Below, one piece after another: positions 42,829 through 53,499 of a DNA stretch of 64,000 nucleotides. Numbering within the stretch: the stretch's first letter is position 1; each line of letters opens with the position of its first letter. Position numbers and translations under genes: made by a program. The notes under the pieces were generated by a model, which was given only the letters and a program-made list of their open reading frames with translations, did no database searches and was not told where the DNA came from. The DNA comes from Cryoendolithus antarcticus (taxonomy: Eukaryota; Ascomycota; Dothideomycetes; Cladosporiales; Cladosporiaceae): contig NAJO01000018.1 in assembly GCA_002077065.1 (NCBI GenBank), forward strand, positions 1-64,000, written 5' to 3'.

Positions 42829-45800
42829 CTAAGGCGCCATGACGAGAGCAAGCAGCGCCATGCGCACGAACATGCCATACCTCATCTGTCGCCAAGTCAG
42901 TACATCATCCAAAACACTCCATGCGTCACTCATCACGCCGCTACTCACCTGTCTGAAGTACGCCGCTCTCGGATCATCATCAACCTCCTCGCTCAGCTCC
43001 AAATTCCTCGGCAGCGGGTGCATAACGATCATGTTCGCTTTCGCATCCTTCAGCGTCTTGCCATCAACAACAAAGGTGTCCTTCACCTCCTCGTACAAGC
43101 TCGGGTCTTCGAAGCGCTCTTTTTGCAGGCGTGTGACATAGAGGACATCAGTCTTGGCAATCATCTCGGGCGTCAGGCGGTCGGACTCGATGGCAAGCTG
43201 ACCGCGGCTTTGCATTGAAGCGCGGACTTTCGACGGGATGGAAAGAGCGGCTGGAGATGCGAGCTGGATTTGCACGTTATAGTGACGGAGGAGCTCAACG
43301 AGGGAGTGCACTGTGCGGCCATACTTGAGGTCACCGACGAAGGTGATCGTCAACCCGTTGACTGTTCCGAGCTCCTCGCGCATGGTGAAGAGATCCAGAA
43401 GACCTTGCGTTGGGTGCTCGCGGGAGCCGTTGCCAGCATTGATGATGGGTCCATGCGCAGCCTTCGCAGCACGCCCAGCACTGTCGTTGTCCGGATGACG
43501 AAGTACGATAGCATCGCCATACTGATCGAGCGTGCGAATCGTGTCGGCCAAACTCTCACCCTTCTGCGTACTAGAGTGAGCCTCATTGATCATCAGAGTC
43601 TGCCCGCCAAGTCTCTTTATTGCCGCATCGAAGGACGAAGACGTGCGAGTGGAGGGCTCGAAGAACATCAAGCACAGCACTCGTCCTTTGAGTGTGTCTA
43701 AACAACCGTCCCGCTCAACACCAAGGCGCATCTCTGCCGCAACCGTGAAGAGAAGATGCAGCTCTTCCTTAGAGAACTGCTTCACGGAAATGACGTCTTT
43801 GCCCTTGAATGGTGAGCTTTTCAGCAACTCGGTGAGCGTAGGAAGCACTTCGGGCTTCGGTGGTGACAGTGGAATAGTTGGTACTTCGGCGAAAGTCTGA
43901 CAGTCGATCCGCCCGATACTGAGGTCGTAGTGCTGGGCAATGGCTTCGATGAGGATTTTGGCATTCTTGACGTTGGTGACGAGTGGCGTCTGGTAGTCGA
44001 CCGCCATGCGACGGGTACGGTACCCTTTGCTCATGTAGTTTGCGGGACGACGGAAGCGGTTGGATGAGGGGAGGTTGATGTATAAGTCGATGAGGTTGTT
44101 GGCGAGGGCGTGGGTCAGCGAGTATTCGTTGCGCTGCTGATCATCCTGAAGCGCCTCGAGGAACTGCACTTCGATCTCGTGCTCAGCTAGAAAGTCAGCT
44201 GTGCCTGCCGTGGCGAAGAGCTTGTAGCCTAGCTTGTAAAGCTTCTTGATGGACTCCAGCATCTCCAGCTTGTCCTTATAAGCTCCGATCGAGAAAAGAA
44301 TGTTCTTCTTCGGCAGCTTGAACCCTGTTGCTATCAGACCCTTGAGGTACGCTTCGTACTTGTTCCGCCCGAAACAAGCCACCTCGCCAGTGGAAGCCAT
44401 CTCGACACCCATGACTGGATCTGCGCCAGAGAGTCGCGAGAAGGAGAATTGGGGGACCTTGACACCAACGTAGTCAGGCGGAATGTTCAGAGGCGGGTAC
44501 TCTTGTAGCGGTAAGCCGGCCATCGCCTTCGTCGCAAGCGCAATCATGTCCACGCCCATGACTTTCGAGACGAATGGGAAGGACCGAGATGCTCGAACAT
44601 TGCACTCGATAACCTTAATCTCGTTGTCCTTTGCGATGAACTGAATGTTGTAGGGTCCGGTAACGTTAAGCGCGTCCCCAATTTTCCGGGTTGCATCCTC
44701 GATTCTGCGAACAGTCTCTGGGTCTAGATCCTGGGGTGGTAGGATCAGTGTAGCATCTCCCGAGTGAACGCCGGCATTCTCGACGTGCTCGGAGATGAAG
44801 TGTCCGATCATGATACCGTTGCGAGCCACAGCATCCATCTCGATCTCCTTGGCCCCCTCGATGTACTTCGTGATCACCACTGGGTGGTCCTTCGACACAT
44901 CGGCAGCCTGGTTGAGATACATGCGTAGATCGTGCTCGGAGTATACAGTATTCATCGCCGCTCCTGAGAGCACATAAGATGGCCTGACCAACACAGGGTA
45001 CTTGACCTTGTTGCAGAAGATCTTCGCCTCTTCAATGCTAGTCAGCTCCTTCCACTGCGGTTGATCGACACCCAGTCGGTCCAGCATGCGAGAGAACTTG
45101 TACCGGTTCTCTGCAGTGTCGATCATCTCTGGTGAGGTGCCAAGAATCTTGACATTGGAGCGGTGAAGAGGGAGGGAAATGTTGTTCGGTGTCTGACCAC
45201 CCATTGAGAGGATCACACCGCTGGAGCGTTCGAGGTGATAGATGTCAAGTACTGTCTCGAGGGTGATATTTTCGAAGTACAGTCGATCGGCCTCATCGTA
45301 ATCTGTGGATACTGTCTCGGGCCGTAAGTGTGTCAGCAAAGCATTGATGATTAGCTGGTAAGTGACCCGGTCAATATGCAGTGGTGGTATGTTAGTAGGG
45401 GCTTCAAGCGCTGGCGATGCTGGCTGCCAGAGCAGCGACGGCTTTCGGATGGCGTTCATTCTTGAGGTGGCGGTTCCAGTTACTCTTGGTCGAGTAGCTG
45501 AGCTTGCATGCTGCACAGTAGCGTTTAGGGTTCTTTTGCGTAGCCTTTCGCCTGTGCTTTGGTGAGGCGAGATGGTCATCGAGTACATTCTGGCGGGGGT
45601 AGGAGATGTCGCAGACAGCACAGTAGTATAGCATATCATCGCGAGCTTTGTCTTCACGAAGCTTCTGGAGGACCATGTCGTGTCCAGGCTTGGCTGCACG
45701 ACGCTGCTTAACGCCTTCGTGGCGCTTCTCCTTGTGCTTGCGCTCCTTTTCCTCCAGCTCGTCGAATGTGAGGCCGAAGTCACCGAGAATTGGGTCCCAG

Positions 45801-48800
45801 AAGGCAGGATGGGAGCAGAGACTATTATACTCCAGAGACTGCCTTCCCCAGGGACAAATATGACCCATTTCATAGTCAGACGCCATCGTACGCATGGTCC
45901 AGAACACGTAGCTGAAGGTGCCCTCCAACGCATACATGAGGAGACGGCGTATGGTTGGTTGCCAGCTGATGGTAGAGGGATCCAACAGAGCATACGCTTG
46001 GTTGTGAGGACATAGCCGTTGTTGATGGCCTCTGCGACCAGAGAAGAGTAGTCGGCGCCGTCATCATCACGCCCGAAGCGTTGGTGCACGCCTTTGTGCT
46101 TGTCGGTCGCGACACCAGTGTATACCTTTGGACGACGTCAAGGCTTCTCCAATAGCAGCTTATACACAGCAAACTTGTACGAGTCCCTGTTGCGTAGTTT
46201 TGGGAGACATTTGACCCGATCAATTCCTGGAGGATCTTCGCCCTCGAGAATCTCTAAAACTCCTGGTGCAAACTCGAGTCCAGCAGCCTCAGCAATGTCT
46301 CCCAAGACAGTTCTACTTGTAATGAATTGGTCGAAGAGGTCGTTCTTTGCGTATGTTGGTGTCTCGACAAGACACTGCCAGACGATGTCCAGTGCCTTCG
46401 ACACCACAGGCGGAATCATGGCTGAGATGTGACCAGACAAATCTCAGACAACTCCACCCTGATCGTGACCTAAGAGAACGCAGGACACATTGTGTCCTTA
46501 GGTGTTCGCCACACCATGGTCCCTAAATAGGCAGCATCCGCCAAGCATTCGTCGCGTCCACCATGTCCTGTAGTCCAGAGGAAGTCGCGCCTCGGAAGCC
46601 CCACACCGACACACCACACACCACACCTTGGGGGATGGAAGCACTTACATTGTAGTTGACCATCACAGTCTTGTACCCACTGTCCCTCAGAGTGCGCACA
46701 GCTCTCACCGAGCACCAGTCGAACTCGACGGAGCTTCCAATGCGGTAGACACCGCTTCCGAGCACCATGACACCTCTGTCGTCGAAGCTGATGTCATGCT
46801 CCGTCCCGTTGTAAGTCAAGTACAAGTAGTTAGTATACGCAGGGAACTCCGCGGCCACAGTATCGATCTGCTTCACAAATGGCGTAATACCAGCGTCCAG
46901 TCGTGCACGTCGGACGTGCTTCTCATTGCTGCTCCAAAAGTTCGCCAGCTGCTTATCGGAGAAGCCCTTCTCCTTCGCAGTGCGGAACAAGCTAGACGTG
47001 ATGTTGTCGATTTTGTAGGTGGACATGTGCTTGCTGAAGTCGCTGAGACCCTTGAGACGACTCAAGAACCACTTGTCGATCTTCGTCATCTGCCAGATCT
47101 TCTCCACGGAGTAGCCGTTACTCATGGCGTTTGCGAGAGCGAACATGCGCTGGTCGGAGGGAGTCTGCAGCTCGGTGTCGATGTCGATTGACATGAGCGC
47201 CTCAGTCTCATTGAACCCCAAGTTGCTGGGATCGACAGCTCGAATGGCTTTCTGAATCGCTTCCTCGAAAGTCCTGCCGATGCTCATCACTTCGCCTACG
47301 CTCTTCATGGAAGAGCCGAGAAGCGTGGAAACTCGAGTGAACTTCTTCAGATCCCAGCGAGGGATCTTGACGACCACGTAGTCGAGCGAGGGTTCGAAGC
47401 AGGCGCATGTCACTTTGGTGACTGTGTTCTTGATCTCATTCAGCGGGATGTTGAGGCCGAGCTTGGCTGCGATGAACGCCAGTGGATAACCCGTAGCCTT
47501 TGACGCGAGTGCAGACGAACGCGAAAGACGAGCGTTGACTTCGATGATGCAGTACTCCCGGCTATCAGGATTGAGTGCATACTGGATGTTGCACTCTCCG
47601 ACGACGCCGAGATGTCTGATCACCCGTGTCGCCGTGGTGCGTAGCATGTTGTAGTCCTCATCAGACAGCGTCTGCGACGGCGCAACCACGATCGAGTCTC
47701 CGGTATGAATGCCAAGCGGATCGAAGTTCTCCATGTTGCATACAGTGATGCAATTATCCTGAGCATCACGAACGACCTCGTACTCGACCTCCTTCCAGCC
47801 CTTCATACTACGCTCAATCAATATCTGCGGACTGGCTGCGAATGCCTTATTGCACAGATCGACGAGCTGCTCCTTGTTGTCTGCGAAGCCGCTTCCAAGA
47901 CCACCAAGAGCGTATGCTGCGCGAATGATGACAGGGTAGCCGATGGTCTCCACGGCCTCGAGCGCTTCCTCAAGGTTGTTGGCTGACTTCGACTTTGCGC
48001 AAGGCGCACCAATCGACTCCATGCTCCTGGCGAATAGCTCACGATCCTCGGTAGTGATGATGGTGTCAATCGGAGTACCGAGCACCTTCACACCCAATTC
48101 CTCGAACTCATCTTTGAGCTTGATGCCGACTGACAGTGCCGTCTGACCACCAAACGTGCAGTAGATGGCATCCGGCCGCTCAAGCTTGATGACCTTGCGT
48201 ACAAAGTCTGCGTTGACCGGGAGGAAATAGACCTTGTCTGCTAAGCCTTTCGATGTCTGAATCGTCGCGATGTTCGGATTGATCAAGATGGTGTAGATGC
48301 CTTCTTCCTTGAGAGCCTTGATTGCCTGGCTACCGGAGTAATCGAACTCGCCGGCTTGACCGATGCTGAGGCCACCGCTACCGAGGACCAAGACTTTCTT
48401 GACATTGACTCTGGGCTTCGCAGCTGCATTTGCGGCAGCGTCGCCTCCAGGGAACTTGACGGGCGTCTGCATCTTGCTTGAGTCTTTGATGACGTCTGTG
48501 ATGGTGCTGATGAAGACATCGAACAAGAACTCGGTGTCCCGTGGACCAGGCGCACTCTCTGGATGGAACTGCACACTGAAGTATGGACGATCCTTGTGCC
48601 TGATACCTTCATTGCTGTGATCGTTTGCGTTGACGAAGAGCTCGCTCCAGTCATTTGGCAGAGTATCCGCGTCCACAGCGAACCCGTGGTTTTGAGAGGT
48701 GATGTAGCACTTGCCAGAGAGCAGATTTGTGCAAGGAATGTTATGACCTCTGTTACCGAACTTCATCTTGAGTGTGTCTGCGCCAGCAGCTCGTGCAAGT

Positions 48801-49868
48801 AACTGATGCCCAAGACAGATGCCGAAGATAGGTATCCGAGCCTCGTCCATCGCAGTGCGGATGTGCTCGACAGTGTCCTTCATCAAGGCAGGGTCGCCTG
48901 GTCCATTGGAGATGAAGAGACCATCGTACTCCTTCCCAGCCAGCTTCGGAAAATCGTAGTCCCAGGGCACGACTTCGACCTCGACGCCGCGCTTCACGAG
49001 GCAGCGAAGCTGGTTGTACTTGAGACCGACATCAACACACACAACACGCACGGGTCTACCTGACGGATGATGCAACGCAGTGGACGCATCGGGGGAGTAA
49101 ACCTTTGGTTTCGATGTAGAGACTATTGACCATGATCAGACGTGATCTGCTATGTGGTACGGCTGTAGCGTGCTCACCATCAGCCACCAAGTTTCTGATA
49201 TTCGGATTGTACCAGTCGATCTCCTCAAACACTGGCACATCCTTTGTCTTGTTGCCAAAGTAGCCATTTGACCCGTTGGGTGCCACTAGGCCATTGGCGT
49301 GACCGTTCTGTACAGCAGGTGTCGCGGAGCCTGTAGGCGTTGCTGCGCCACTTGGTGTTACAGCACCATTGAGTGCTAGCATCTTCCTCGTGCCGGTCTG
49401 CTTGAGCAAGCGCCCTAGCATACTTCCCTGCTCTCGGATCCTCTTGGTCAGTGCCCGAGTGTCGACGCCGTATACTGCGGGCACATTCTGCTCTTTCAGC
49501 CATGTCCCTAGTGATGAGGTAGCGAGATGATGTGAGTACTCCTCGCCAGAGTATGACGCTACAATGAGACCAGCAATGTGGATTTCTGCTGCCTCAAAGT
49601 GAGCTGGAAGATCCTTAAGGATCGCGTCTCTGTCCTCCCTTGAGGGAACGCCATAGTTGCCGATGAGAGGGAATGTGATAACCAAGATTTGGCCACGATA
49701 TGAAGGGTCAGTGATGGACTCTGGGTAGCCGACCATGCCAGTCTGAAAGACCAGCTCGCCAGCGACGCTGCGGTCAGCACCGAAGCTCGTTCCCTCGCAG
49801 AAGCGGACAGCTCGATCGCCGTCTTGCACCTCGAGAGCCATGAGGCTCGATTGCTGTGCTGTGGCCAT
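42829..49868 (-). CDS. URA2: URA2: GATase-CPSase-ATCase, interrupted by a 1.33-kb ORF-bearing intron
   Basis: Makes carbamoyl phosphate from glutamine and bicarbonate, then carbamoyl aspartate: the first two steps of pyrimidine synthesis. Exons 49178-49868, 46649-49122, about 45321-42949, 42829-42885; roughly 1864 residues. Intron 1 is 49123-49177 (GTGAGC, AATAG); intron 3 is 42886-42948 (GTGAGT, GACAG, in frame). The GATase shows [15 protein letters not shown]. CPSase half 1 shows [20 protein letters not shown] and [10 protein letters not shown]. Half 2 is split after VMVNYN (residue 1055) by the insertion 45322-46648 and resumes [21 protein letters not shown]. The ATCase shows [14 protein letters not shown] and [16 protein letters not shown]. 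The inactive dihydroorotase-like domain usual in fungal URA2 (about 340 residues plus linker) is absent: the CPSase end runs through some 48 residues straight into ATCase. The exact acceptor of intron 2 is unresolved. Confidence 0.92.
45404..46419 (-). pseudogene. Decayed GIY-YIG-like/C2H2 zinc-finger protein gene inside the URA2 intron
   Basis: Reading begins at ATG 46419 ([17 protein letters not shown]) and runs 93 codons to an in-frame TGA at 46138-46140; the same frame then continues ([43 protein letters not shown]). Around 45950-45962 the sense shifts by one base into the frame that reads [37 protein letters not shown], then two zinc fingers (CAVC and CAAC, each C-x2-C-x12-H-x5-H), ending at the stop 45404-45406. 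The AVYKLL...VYTG pair with a following arginine is reminiscent of GIY-YIG nucleases. From memory, intact proteins with this order of segments occur in other Dothideomycetes. One nonsense codon and one frameshift make it a pseudogene here, unless the sequence has errors. Confidence 0.65.
46468..46503. repeat. Imperfect palindrome in the URA2 intron
   Basis: ACCTAAG and GGACACA on the left mirror TGTGTCC and TTAGGT on the right, with one central T. The left arm has an 8-base insertion (46475-46482), so the 36 bp fold into a 7-bp inner stem and an outer stem. It lies just upstream of the element's ORF start. Confidence 0.6.
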
Positions 49869-50560
49869 TATGTGCTGCGTTCTGCTATGGCCAGCATTGA
49901 GTGTTCAAATTAGTTCATGGTGAATATATGGAGTCAAAGATCAACCGACGAGCTCGAGAAATTTATTAGCAAAGCCGATCGTGCATGATCGCCCGCTAGT
50001 CCCCGCAGACACAGGGGTCCGCAGTGCCCCCCTGTACGCGTCTTTTGCACTACATTGCGCGGTGGTGAATATGCTGTACATAGTGGGAAAACCCGGTGAA
50101 CATATACGGTGAAGACACATCGTGGAAATGGAGAGCTTCTCGATCGCAGGCACTAGTTGACGTAGTACACAGAGGGTACGGTCCAGCCATCATATTTGCA
50201 GAGTCTCGGTTGCAGCCTCGCCGAGGCGCTGTAGCCGCTCGCCAGGGTTCGCACAATGCCCAACAAGCCCATGGTCAAGATGCGGTCCCAGAATCGCGCT
50301 TCTCGCAGTTTCTCCTATCTGAGTACGCTCTCGGGCTCAACATGCACTGTACTTTCGAGTCTACCGTAGACGTTGACTTACCCAGCTAAGCAATCAGCAG
50401 GTTCGGATATGGCTTCACTACTTGTCCAGACTGTGCTACATGCATCTACATGGCTCCAGATCATAAGTGTCGCTCATTCACTTTACCTCATAGTACAAGC
50501 CATGCAGGCTCTTCTTCAGTCTGCATCCTCTTTGCACTCCTATCCATATCGCTTTTCGCA
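49869..50560. other. Intergenic, URA2 promoter side
   Basis: 0.69 kb upstream of URA2. No gene supported; no recognisable Ppr1-type or other binding site. Confidence 0.45.
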
Positions 50561-51660
50561 ATGTCTAATGCAAACCCATCGAACGACACACTTCGTTTAG
50601 CTCTACAATCTTCGCCGGAAAAGTATAACACTGATGTCCATCGTGACTTCACTGAGGCGGCAGCTTTGGGTGTCATCAGTCCAGTCATAGCTCTGCAGCA
50701 GCAAATTGGTAACAGGGCTGACGCCATGGCCAATTTCTCGTGAATGGGTCGCCAAGATCATGCTCACGTTCAACGCTCGCATGCCCTCGCCAGCGATGCC
50801 GAAGGATTGGGCAATCAAGCTTCAGCCTGAATGGAACCAGTGGTAGACTACTCACGCCGAGAGGATCGGAGCCATGTTGTCTCATCATCAACAACCAGAT
50901 CTTTTACAAGCCAGAGCTACGATCCTGTTCCATGATATGATTGAAACCCACGGCGTTACGGCTGACGTTCGCGCAGGTGTACACCGTAGTGGCGTGCGGT
51001 TTCCCCTGATCTGTCACTCAGTTGCGTCGGCCGACTTCAGGAGATCATCCAGGCAATGGAGACCCTTGCACATGTCAGACATGATGTGATTATGGGTAAG
51101 GCTATACCGGAGCTGATCGCAGATCCGCGTCGTTACCTAGCTACGAAGATCTCCCAGAGGTAGGTAGTCGGTAAGAACGTGTTCCGGAGTTATTGCAAGG
51201 CGCGTCTTGGAGCTGATCCGAGCTCAGGTGGGACATCGAGGTGGCCAAAGAGAAGCACTCTCACTTACGGAAGAAACGATCGCCTCCACGCGTCAGAGGC
51301 CGAAAGGCGAATGCTGGCCAAACTTGGGATGCACGTGGTAAGAGTGCCGGTGACCAGCCTGAATCCAACCAGCAGCCGCAGAGCGCAGTTGGGCCACTGC
51401 CTTCTGTTTCCTTGTTCAGCTCGGGCACATCGACCCCTGGCGGACGGCATGCCATATTACGTCAAAAAGCCACGACCTCAGGGTTAGGCGTCGCGCAAGG
51501 CCAGCATGAACTTCCCAGTTCGGCGTCCGAGACCACGCTACCCGCTTCAGACGGTCAAGGAGACTCGGACGATAGCGGGGTCGGGGCTGATTTGCGCACG
51601 TTCAAGCAAATGTGTGATCGCGGTGGGTCTCCCCAGGAGGACGGTGAAGGGCGAGATTGA
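50561..51660 (+). pseudogene. Decayed ORF of an unidentified protein
   Basis: Protein-like sequence is spread over all three plus frames in register, as expected for a gene broken by several small indels. Frame 2 reads from ATG 50561 (MSNANPSNDTLRLALQSSPE ... DFTEAAALGVISPVIALQQQ) to TGA at 50741-50743. Frame 3 takes over at 50739 (REWVAKIMLTFNARMPSPAM ... LQPEWNQW), hits TAG at 50844, and goes on with ILFHDMIETHGVTADVRAG. Frame 2 returns at about 51020 (GRLQEIIQAMETLAHVRHDV, KAIPELIADPRRYLATKI), hits TAG at 51161 and continues (GKNVFRSYCKARLGADP). Frame 1 carries a basic, Gln/Ser-rich end (51241-51660). I do not recognise the protein. Unannotated introns could explain one or two of the switches, but not all of them. 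Confidence 0.45.
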
Positions 51661-52333
51661 CGAAGGCAAGGAAAATGAGAATGGAGAAAAGATGTGTCGG
51701 AGAGCGATGATGAGACGCGCGAGTAAGACTGAACAGACCTGAACAGGGTACTTGGGAGACACTGTACTGAGGTGGTAGACAAGCATAATGGCGAAAGGAC
51801 AGCATGGTTGTAAAAGAATGTTTCATATCTGTGAATCAAGATACGTGACGCCGCCTGTGATCTTCGTGAAGCGAATTTGTAGACTGGGCGTATTATGTGA
51901 GATCCGCTTGTCAACAGCGCATGCAGTGAGGAGATGTGGAATCAGAGATGAGGTTCAACCCAAACTGTCGGGTGGTGGGCTGCTCTCGCACGTCATCGGC
52001 TTTGTCTCAATCGGAGTGCACCTTACGAAGCACAGTGGCGAGGACACTCAACACCACACAAGTATTCCGTATCATATCTAGCATCGCAAGCAATCAAGGT
52101 GAATACCCTGTTTCGTGTCATACCCAGCACAGCCTTCGTCGCAGCAACACTACCCAAAGTGGCCCCATTCCGCCCTAGCCGAGGGTCCCCCGAGGCGTCG
52201 GGCCTTAGAAATCAACCATCATTGGCATATCTTATGCAATCAAGCAACGAAGCATCCAGTCCATCGGCGCAGCATCATTCTTCTTGCCTTCCGAACCTCA
52301 TTTCTACATATACCCCTCTTCGCCTCTACTTGA
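51661..52333. other. Intergenic, 0.67 kb
   Basis: Promoter side of the thioredoxin gene. Only short frames without protein character. Confidence 0.45.
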
Positions 52334-52939
52334 ATGTCCGCACGCACAATCGTCACAAGAGCAGCACTCACCAGTATTCGCATTAGACCGACCACCGCAT
52401 CAGCCAGCTTCATCAACACTACATATTCGAGTCGCATCGCGCAACCAGCTATCACACAGAACATCTCAAGCAACCGCTTCTTCTCCGCCACAATGGGTAA
52501 AGAGGGTGTCCACAACCTTGGCTCGTAAGTCTCTTGCTTGTACTCGTCCATGAGACGGTGGACTAACAACATCTTCAGTAAAGCCGACTTTGACTCCGCC
52601 CTCAGCGAGCCAGGTCTGATGGTCCTAGATTGCTTCGCAACCTGGTGTGGTCCTTGCAAGGTCATCGCGCCTCAAGTCGTCAAGTCATTATCGCCCCCAT
52701 CGATCCTTCCGCTCACCATGCGTTCATACTGACACATTCTACATAGGTTCTCAAACACCTACACCGACACCCGCTTCTATAAGCTCGACGTCGACGAGAT
52801 CCCCGACGTCGCGCAGGAGCTCTCCGTCCGCGCCATGCCCACCTTCATCATCTTCAAAGACGGCCAGAAAGTCGGCGAAGTCGTTGGTGCCAACCCGACA
52901 GCCCTCGAGGCTGCGATCAAGCAAAACGTCGCTGCGTAG
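52334..52939 (+). CDS. Thioredoxin with mitochondrial-type leader, three exons
   Basis: Protein disulfide reductase. Exons 52334-52524, 52579-52683, 52747-52939; 162 residues. Introns: GTAAGT and GTCATT donors, CTAAC and CTGAC branch sites, CAG and TAG acceptors. The redox site is [15 protein letters not shown], with the cis-proline in [15 protein letters not shown]. The first 53 residues ([19 protein letters not shown] ... NRFFSAT) are rich in Arg/Ser/Thr with no acids, a mitochondrial presequence. An internal ATG at 52493 ([11 protein letters not shown]) would give a 109-residue protein of the standard cytosolic length, so two products from one gene are plausible. Firm family call; localisation inferred. 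Confidence 0.92.
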
Positions 52940-53499
52940 AGTGGGGCGAAGTATATCAATACTGCTCTGAATCTTAAGCACGTCGCTGTGGGGAAGTACT
53001 GTATGAGAAGGGTGCCAGCGCTGAAGAAAGCTGAGTCTAGAACATCAGAGGCGAGGGAAGCGAAGGTGTGTGAAGAGCATGCTATATGTAGAGCGGTGGG
53101 ACATAGTGGTAGACAGAAGTGAATACACAACATGTGATCTTTAGACGCGATGATACCAACAGCCGTTCCTATTCTGCTACTCGTGCGCCACGTGGATCCT
53201 AACGTGGCACTACGGCAACACTGGCTGGGCTAGTAAGCCATTGGCGGATGTTTACATGCAGTGATTTCCGGGACGTCACAGCTGCGCTACAACTTGACCC
53301 GCACTCACTTGACTCTACTCCTGAAGCAGTATCCAAATCGTTCTTTCCAGCCCCATGCGACGCCAGCTCAAAACCACCCTTTGCCGCGAGAGGACCAAGT
53401 TAAAGCAGTAAAGTGGTATCTTGTGAAAGGCAAGCACTGCAGTATTACACTCGGGCCATTCATATTTCTCAACCCATCGCCCTCACCTGCGCCTCCCGA
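52940..53499. other. Intergenic between convergent genes, 0.56 kb
   Basis: Thioredoxin 3' side and 3' side of the Bqt4-like gene. No gene seen. Confidence 0.5.

Larger units (their letters stand above)
45322..46648 (-). mobile_element. ORF-bearing intron in URA2, candidate homing-endonuclease-type element
   Basis: The 1327 bp between the NYN and PETVSTD codons of URA2. The 5' end has a consensus GTAAGT donor at 46648. The 3' end has a TGCTGAC branch-like site followed by ACACTTACGG at the exon edge, so the expected AG reads GG. Usable AGs lie at 45355-45356 (adds 11 in-frame residues) or 45316-45317 (removes Pro-Glu in frame). The interior carries a decayed ORF in the same orientation with a GIY-YIG-like segment and two C2H2 fingers. 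A normal intron here is about 55 bp, so this one is 20 times larger and sits in an invariant coding motif, as homing elements do. Mobility is inference; no terminal repeats or target duplication were seen. Confidence 0.6.

Noticed and set aside
45316..46650. Intein rather than intron in URA2
   Set aside because: The frame is not open across the insert, the first inserted codon is not Cys/Ser/Ala, there is no terminal His-Asn, and the 5' edge is a perfect splice donor.
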